Source: Acinonyx jubatus
Lineage: Eukaryota; Chordata; Mammalia; Carnivora; Felidae
DNA length: 64,000 bases
Assembly: GCF_027475565.1 (NCBI RefSeq)
Contig: NC_069382.1
Coordinates: 64,882,786-64,946,785, forward strand
Reading direction: 5' to 3'
Part shown: positions 56,771-64,000 of the stretch, one piece after another
Numbering within the stretch: position 1 is the first letter of the stretch
Layout: each line of letters begins with the position of its first letter
Translations under genes and position numbers: made by a program
The notes under the pieces: generated by a model
Databases searched by the model: none
Told to the model about the DNA's origin: nothing
The model's input: only the letters and a program-made list of their open reading frames with translations

Positions 56771-57599
56771 AAAGCTAATAGCAATTGTACCAAAAGTTAA
56801 GAATAAAAAGTATAGAGTAATATGATAGATTATACAGAGGGGACTTCATTTAAGTTATCCAACAGGAGATTTAGTGTAATATCTCAAGGATATATAGGGG
56901 ATGTTCTGGAAGGTGTGCACTAAGCAATAGGTGTGTGCACTACAGGGTGGAAAGGATTCTGGACTGCTGGAAAGAAATCAAAAGAGGCCTCTGTGAGCCT
57001 GATGGCAAGAGACAAGACTGCATAGGCAATCATATATTCTTTTTTGATATAAAATTTAAAACTCTCATATGACATTTTCTATTAGTATATCACATGTGGT
57101 TTTTCTCCTACAGATGTTAACATGAGGTAAAAAATGTTTTTAAAGAATATATACTAATTATTTAAGATTCTTAGTTATGACTTTTTACTTCATCCTTTTT
57201 GATGAGTTTAGAAATGTGTAGAAAATCTCCAAATGAGGAAGTATCACTTTATTTTCAGTTACGCTTTTCTTTACCATTTTGCTCTAAATGTGAAATTATC
57301 ATCCGAACAACGAAGCTGAGCCTTTGTAGACCAAAGAAAAGGAACCGTGAGAGAAACAGTCCTTCCAAACAGAAGAATATACAGCTGCATTTATAAAAGA
57401 ACTTCAGAACATCTTAATTTTACCAACTGTATGAAAACTATACTGATTGGTGATGTTCGAATGAACTGCTAAAAGTAATTATAATATTGATTGTTACTTT
57501 AACATGTTTACCTCCCATTTGGAAACCTTCAATGCATGCAAAATTAGATGTGCTAATATACAAACTTTTAATTCCTTACCATTAAAAGGGTCATATGTC
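56771..57599. other. Intron, unassigned
   Basis: A 65-codon plus-strand frame at 57199-57396, Cys/Lys/Arg-rich, was examined and not supported: no recognisable domain and no splice or promoter context. Confidence 0.4.
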
Positions 57600-57810
57600 C
57601 TATTTTACTGTAATTTACAAAGTGCTTTCCGAAACATCATTTTATTTTCATTTTCTCCTCAGATCTACTTGTGACATAAAGTGAGCAAATGTTTTCAACC
57701 CCGTTCTGTATATTTGGAAATTGAAGCTTGGAGAGTGGAAACAGCTTTCTCCAGTTTTCTTGAAAGCAGTCTGTGACAAAGCTGGATTTCAAATTCAAGT
57801 TTTGATTTTT
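57600..57810 (+). repeat. Probable MIR
   Basis: ACAAAGTGCTTTCCGAAACA, TATTTGGAAATTGAAGCTTG and TGACAAAGCTGGATTTCAAA follow the MIR order. Confidence 0.5.
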
Positions 57811-59229
57811 CAGAAAGTCAATGACTTAAATAAATAATTAGAATTAAAGTGTTGTTAACAAAAGCATCAACCAGGCTTCTCTAATAAGCATAGTTTGGGT
57901 GGGTTAAGTTTACACATGTGGATGTATAATATCATCCAATAAAGCTGAAGAAAGCAGAAAGAATAAGTAGAAAGAGAAAAATAAACATTTTGAAATGCTA
58001 AATAATCATCATCTTATAAATTCTGTAAACATCCTTGTTCTAAGTAAGCACCCATTGGATTGGAGAGTTTAAAATTTTTTTTAAGATTAGGAGTAGAATA
58101 AAGAATCATCTTTATTCAGGTCCTCAGTACCGATTATATCTTTTTTCTTTGTGATTAGTTAAAAGGAGATTATCCCTTCCCATAGGACATATGAAAAGAC
58201 AAGTACGCAGTCTTTGCCTGAGATTCAAAGTGGCCAGTCAAAAAGAAGGTATCCAACAAACATTTCCTGAAAGAAATAAATAGTCTTAGAGAAGTTATTT
58301 AATGTTCTTCATTTTTTAAAGTCTTATTTATTCTTATCGTGGTAACAGAGCATTAATGCAAAAAAAAGAGTCATTGTTTTTGAATATGACCTATATTTTA
58401 CCTGTCGTGCATGCAATTAGAAGAACAATACTCCCCATTGTCTCCTAACTTACGAAAGACAACTGAGCCAATAATAGGGTTATCATCTAACTGCACAGAG
58501 AAGAAAAATTCAGTAATAAATTTCTCATATAAACAGTATTTCATGACTAATCATGAAATCATAAGGTTCTTTCCCCTAACTTGCAGAATGATATGGAACA
58601 TGAGACTGACTGTTCAGTTTTGTTCAGCTGTTCATCATTATTACCTCACTGATGGTCATCAAACTTGTTATGTTACTTAATAACAACCTGTGGGTCAGTT
58701 CACACATAGTGAAACAACAGTAAGTTTACATTTATTGAATTATCACCTTTTGATTGTAAAAGACTTCCAAATGATTTTAAAAACATTTTTTATTTAAACG
58801 TTGCAACTTTCTTAATGAAATCAGAACATTACTACTGTATATTTAATTTTTAACTGTTAATACATTTTTCATCAATTATATTATTTAGTAGGCTCAGCAT
58901 TTATAGATTTTAAATATACGCTGTTAACTCATCCCAAGTAATTTTAAAGTTCATGGCATATGATATTTTCTATTTTGGTTGTAATACAATTTAGATTTAT
59001 AATCTCTCATTGCTGATATGAAGAAAAATGCTCTCTAGTTATTGAGAAACCCAAGTGATCACTTAATGTTCTTACATGTGGCTTTTTGATTCTTATTCAG
59101 TTTGCCTATTCAATAACTCCAGTGAAGTGCTCTGAACATTATTTCTTAAGAAAACAAAACCAAACAAAATTTTAATAATGAAAAAAAAAATCAAGTAAGA
59201 GAAAACTCCAGCCAGAGGTAAAAAGTTAC
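57811..59229. other. AT-rich intron, nothing recognised
   Basis: No feature supported. Confidence 0.5.
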
Positions 59230-59650
59230 ACTAATTAACATTGCTACATGATACATTATTCCAAAATAAATGACTTAAAATTGCAACCATTCATTATTTC
59301 TTGCAAGGTTCTGGGTTAGCATGGAGACCTTGATGATCTGGATTAAAGTAGACTGACCTTGCTTAATTTTCTCAGTCCAATGTAATAAACTTGTGTGTAA
59401 GCCATGAACTGCTCAGTCTTGAATAGCCTCAGTTGGGATGATTTAGCTCTACTCCATAGGGTCTCTCAATTTGTAGGAGGCTAATCTGCATGTGCTTGTG
59501 TTGATGGCAAGAATCCAGAAGAGAGAAGGACAAGTCATGTAATAGGGCAAGCAGAAATGCACTTTTCTTTTTTTCAAGTCTCTGTTTGCATCACATTTAC
59601 CAAATCACTTTAGCCAGAGTAACTAAAACAGCAAAAGTCATAGTCAAAGA
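59230..59650. repeat. Unidentified ancient MER-type repeat
   Basis: ATTATTCCAAAATAAATGAC, TTAAAATTGCAACCATTCAT, CAAGTCTCTGTTTGCATCAC and ATTTACCAAATCACTTTAGC match the order of a common decayed mammalian repeat (CCAAAATGTAATGGCTTAAA ... CCTCTGCTTGCATCACG). Class not determined. Confidence 0.5.
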
Positions 59651-61689
59651 GAAGACTAGAAAGATATAGAGCAAATGACATTGTTTAGAAAAGCAAGTAA
59701 TTGAGACCATCAGTAAAATCTGTCTACCACAAAAGGTGATTCTTATGTTAACAACACTGTCAAAAAGACCTACCTTTTAAGATTTGGGATGATTTTCCAT
59801 TGAAGGGCAAAGACATTTCAACTTTCAGTATTGAGGATGAGTTGGGTGTCCAACTAGTACATTTCATTGAAGGGCAAGCCCTTAGGGAGTTAAATGAGGG
59901 TCATTTGGTTTTTACCATAAAATAATTAATACTGTTGGCAGTAGCTTCCTGACAGCATATATAATGACAATTATCTTCATGTAGAGGAAAAATGGGAAAC
60001 ATACAAGAAGTCATAGAAAAACATGTTTTGAATGACTGACAAGTCTTTACTTCCAAAGTAAACTCATTCTTTAGTTCCTTTTTAACAAACCTTTATTTAG
60101 GATGTGGAAATAAAATTATTTTCAATTCAGAGCATTGCAATTAAATAGGCAATTACAACAGAGAGAAATACATGTTAATAGGGCTATAGACATGGATTCT
60201 ATGGAGTGCTATGCACAGGCAGTCACTAATAATCAGAAATTAAACTTCGCAACAAGGATATTTTATTTTAAATCTATATTAAAAAAATGTTACAGACAAA
60301 TGCATAAACCACAAATTTACACTTTGATGAATTTTCACAATCTGAAAATGACAATGTGTCCAGCCCTGGGATACTTTTGAATTTATTCTCCATATGTTAT
60401 CCCCTCTCCCCTCTCGTTCTCTTTATTGGTGAATGATGAGGATAGAAAGCGTGTGTAGTGAAAAACATGTGGCTTGTAGTAGATCAGACTGCTGACCTTT
60501 TGTGTTCCTAATTTGGCATTTTTCTTGAAAGATACTGAAAATTGATGTTTTTTTTGATGCATTGTGTCTTCTCTCTAATCACCCTTAAATGATAGTTCTG
60601 TAATATATTTGAAAATATTTCTCCTGTAGCAGATGGCATCTTTTTTTTTGGCAGAGAGTACTAGAAGAACACATCAGTGGAAGGTTTCTCTTTCAAGTTC
60701 TGGTGTGTTTTCCTTGGCAGACTTCTAGACTATGTGCAACTTTTTAGTCCCAAAGCTTTGTGCAACTCCTGGTTTAGTCCCTTGACTCTAAAAGTACATG
60801 ATTTATAACAGCTCATGGCAGTCCCCATGGGTAGATTTCTCCAACAACACCATAAGTGACTTCTCAGTTGGGGGTTTTCAGCAGGGTACGTCCTATGAAA
60901 AATTTCTCCTGTACCTCTTGGGAAGCTTTGCAGCTCAGTGAATTTTCTACTCTCTAATGAGCCATGGACATGCCTACCTTCTACAAAAGGGCTGGGTGTC
61001 AGCAATGCAGGAAAGGAGTCTCTTCTTTAGGCTTACTATCTCACCTCTCTGGATAATGGTTGCCCCTGTATCTGTTATTCCTACATTGTTTAGAGTACTT
61101 TTAGTAGACGATCACCCATTACTGTAATTCATTGTTACAGTTAGTAATGCTAATAGAAAATTCCATGCTCAAATTACTGTGTGGTTTCTGCCTCTTGATT
61201 GGTTTTTGAATTATGTGTTTGCTTTCTTCTGGTTCTCAGAGCTCTTCTGATTCAAGACTGATGATTCATGGTAATAGTGCTGAGTGGATTTTTGCATATT
61301 ATTATTTGCTGATTTAATCTGTGAAATTTAAGATATCTATCAATGAATATTAAACTCAATTTAACTAAATATGAAAATCAACCCAAGAAGATACTGGGAA
61401 GATAATTATCAAAACTATATTGAAAGTAAGAAGCAAATACTATTGAAAAGAAAGTGATTGGAAATGAATATTATTTAGGTACAAATACCAAGAGATGCTT
61501 AGTTTTATCATTTGAATATATAATAGCATCAGAATCTGGTCATTTTCTGTTAAAATTGTATGCATTTTTTATTTATATATGCTCAAACAATTAATTGATG
61601 GAGTGATTGATATTTGCAATACGGTTATCGATGATTGAATGGTCCAACTTCCCTTGGTCAGGGAAAGAGAACTTCTCTTATTTTATGTT
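59651..61689. other. Intron, nothing recognised
   Basis: No exon, RNA gene or confident repeat. The open frames at 60135-60380 and 60730-61005 lack recognisable domains. Confidence 0.45.
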
Positions 61690-62003
61690 GGAGAATCGAT
61701 ATTGATATTGTTACCTCACTTCCCTGATTTTTCTTAACCTCTGTTGGAGATCATCCACTCCTCTACATTATACATATTTTTTTTCAGGTATGTTGATACT
61801 TTTACTCTGGTAATACCCGGTATCAAGAACCTGGAAGGCTCTCCAGGTCCTTAAAGTTGATTATGTGCATTTGTTTTTCTGACAACCTTTAGCATTTCTC
61901 TTTATCTTTGGTCTTCAGCAGTATGAATTTATTTCCTGGTTGTTTTTTTAATTAGTTATCTTTGAAAATATTTTGACTATTCATTTGCAAGCATTTTTCT
62001 CTC

Positions 62004-62054
<51 letters not shown>

Positions 62055-63060
62055 TGTAGGATTTCAATTATACACATTTTAGATTGATATTGGCCTATAT
62101 CTCTTGGATGCTCATTTCTCTCTCTTTCTTCTAAATTTTTATTTCACTAATTTCCTGTGTGTGTTTCCATCTGAGTAATGTCTATTGACCTATATTCAAG
62201 TTCACTGAGTCTTTCTTTGGATGTGTCAGGCATACTGATGAGCCTGTCAAAGGCGCTCTTCATCTCTGCTACTGTGTGTGTGTTTAAATTTATTTCCAGC
62301 ATGTATTTTGACACTTTCTTATTGCTTCTATTTCTCTCCTGAAATTACCCATCCATTCATGAATGTCTTCAAGTTTCTCTACTAGAGCCTGTGACATATT
62401 AATCATTGTTATGTTATCCCCTATCTGATTTTCCTAACAGTAGATTTATACTTGAGATTAGTTCTCTTGATTGTTTCACCTCTCAACAACAAATTATTTT
62501 TCCTTTCAATTTTGTGTGTCTCATAATCTTTTTGTTGAAATCCGCATATTCTGTGTGGGGTAGTAGAGACCAAGTTAGACAGTTTCAAGTTCCTCTAGTG
62601 GTACCTTTTGGTTAAGGCGGGAGCTAGATTGCTTATCTGAGAAAATTCTTGATTCTGCTTGGTCCACCTTCAATTTTATACTTTTGTGCCTCAGCGAAGT
62701 TGTCTCTCCATGCTCTTGTCCTCCCCATTAGTGGTATTCTGCTGTTGCTTATTTTCTGGTTCTTGATATCCTGGGTGGTGAGGAGCAAGGAAACATTCTA
62801 TGTTTTCCTCATTCAACCTTAGCCTTAGGCTGTTCATGTGTCTCTGAGTCTTTTGAGCAGAGTTTTCTCAGATATCCTGCCTGCCCCCAGTGTTAAGGGA
62901 TCTTTAATTTTCTGGAAGTAGGAAGATTTCTTGCCTTTCTCCCTTTCCCAAACTCAGTAAGTTTTCACCAACAGAAAGTGACAGGATTCACTGCCTTTCT
63001 TCGTCAGTTTAAAACTTTATTCCACTGGGGAGAAGACTCAGGCAAGAACTGTTGTTTCTT
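61690..63060 (-). mobile_element. Old LINE-1 / HAL1-like remnant
   Basis: The plus strand shows the antisense image of an old L1-type 5' part or half-L1: GATTGATATTGGCCTATATC, CTATTGACCTATATTCAAGT followed by TCACTGAGTCTTTC, CAAAGGCGCTCTTCATCTC, AAGTTTCTCTACTAGAGCC, TTTTTGTTGAAATCCGCATA. A (TC)n run at about 62006-62051 lies inside it. No coding capacity. Confidence 0.5.
62006..62051. repeat. (TC)n microsatellite
   Basis: About 23 uninterrupted TC units inside the old LINE-1 remnant. Confidence 0.97.
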
Positions 63061-63910
63061 TTTTCTCAGCAGCAGGACTACATTATGTTACACAACATCA
63101 GAACTACACTTGACGGATGCTTCCCCTGATCTCTACTGCCCCCAGTGTTTTTCATGAGCAAATAGTGAGGTCCAGGGAGAAATGGCTGCAAGCATTTGTG
63201 CTCCCGGGGATCTATACTCCTAACTGTGTGTGTTTAGCTTTTAACAATTCATTAAAAATCACTTCATTTTTTTTTGTTTTGTTTTGTTTTTAATACCTGT
63301 CTACATGGTAGCCTTGTTTTCTTCTGGTGCTCCCGTATAGGTGTGTGATTGCCTGTGCCTTGTCTCTTTCTGGAAGCTCACTCCAGCTTAATCCAATTTT
63401 ACCCTTATCAGCTGCCTTTGAAGTCAGCACTCTGATGGGTTTGAAACACAATATGATTTTATAGATTGCCCAGCTTCTGATTGTTTGGATTTCCATGTTC
63501 TATTCCATTTTCCATTTTCTATTCTAAGATGGAGCCAGAAGTCTATAATATACGTTATTAATTAGCTAATTATATAACATTAAGATTCCAAGTAACTTTG
63601 TGTACTATGTTATTAATATTTTTGATGAAACCAAAATAAAGTTAGTTCTCTTTCAGAATGTTAGAATATAGTTTAGCATCTCTATGTTTATCTTTTTCAT
63701 TAAAATTTTAAGAAGTAAAATTCCAGTCTATCTAGAGTAAATAACAAAGAGACAGAACTTTCTACATATACTTAGGGAAAGCTATATACTTAAAGATACA
63801 TGATTTAAGGTCTAGTAGAATTGTTTATTTAATTAGTTGTTTTATATTTCAGTATTACACATACCTAAGGGTGTATACAACTTAAAGTAAAGTAATACAC
63901 TGATAATTAT
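63061..63910. other. Intron, nothing recognised
   Basis: Includes a T/TTTTG-rich tract at 63267-63291. No gene was seen. Confidence 0.45.
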
Positions 63911-64000
63911 AGGCGGCTCCTGGGTGGCTCAGTTGGTTAAGCCTCCGACTCTGGATTTCGACTCAGATGATGATAAAACGGTTTGTGGGTTTGAGCCCTG
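63911..64000 (+). mobile_element. Carnivore SINE, cut by the right edge
   Basis: GGCGGCTCCTGGGTGGCTCA head and GTTTGTGGGTTTGAGCCCTG (B box). The belly and tail lie beyond the window. Confidence 0.93.

Larger units (their letters stand above)
15528..64000 (+). other. FSTL5: FSTL5 intron downstream of the exon (5' part)
   Basis: The next FSTL5 segment (expected to begin DFGDDG and contain YTCYADGY) was not found anywhere to the right edge, so this intron appears to exceed 48 kb. That fits the known very large size of the gene. It is dominated by SINE and LINE-1 insertions. Confidence 0.72.

Noticed and set aside
57199..57396. A Cys/Lys/Arg-rich 65-codon frame as a possible extra exon or small gene
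   Set aside because: No homology to FSTL5 domains, no convincing splice sites or promoter, and the length is within chance for this composition.

Overview
This is mammalian, not microbial, DNA: AT-rich, without operons or long open reading frames, and filled with interspersed repeats. The repeats point to a carnivore and most likely a cat (Felidae). More than twenty copies are of the tRNA-Lys-derived carnivore SINE family (head like GGGTGCCTGGGTGGCTCAG, a CT-rich belly and an A-rich AATAAATAAACATT tail). One of them, at 24300-24534, resembles the youngest felid subfamily. There are also LINE-1 segments with carnivore-type 3' ends.

The only coding sequence I can support is one 167-base exon on the + strand (15361-15527). 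I recognise its translation as part of FSTL5 (follistatin-like 5), the start of the first Ig-like domain. FSTL5 is a very large gene with long introns, so the whole window reads as one exon with parts of its two flanking introns. No other FSTL5 exon was seen.

Layout. 1-538: retroviral-type LTR on the minus strand, cut by the window edge. 776-1000: SINE. 3990-4209: decayed hAT-like element. 4440-5390: repeat-free, conserved-looking block. 5885-7875: MIRs, a Tigger-type DNA transposon and SINEs nested in one another. 8980-10600: old LINE-1. 14780-15310: second conserved-looking block, running up to the exon. 17337-17590: inverted tetranucleotide repeats around an AT-rich centre. 18181-34733: SINEs, including two tandem insertions into one site, an L2 remnant, a Tigger7/MER44-like element, and a U6 snRNA pseudogene at 34079. 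35500-43160: a LINE-1-rich zone with a nearly complete minus-strand L1 (36220-42050) that seems to lack ORF1. 44090-45560 and 61690-63060: old LINE-1 relics. 47536-47612: second U6 pseudogene, 3'-truncated and flanked by a target-site duplication. 54830-55660: third conserved-looking block. 63911-64000: SINE cut by the window edge.

I found no new multi-gene system. The window's interest is in how the intron was built: nested insertions that give relative ages, two different kinds of U6 retropseudogene, microsatellites that look as if they grew inside LINE-1, small templated rearrangements, and three candidate intronic regulatory blocks. Repeat family names come from memory of consensus features, not from a database search.
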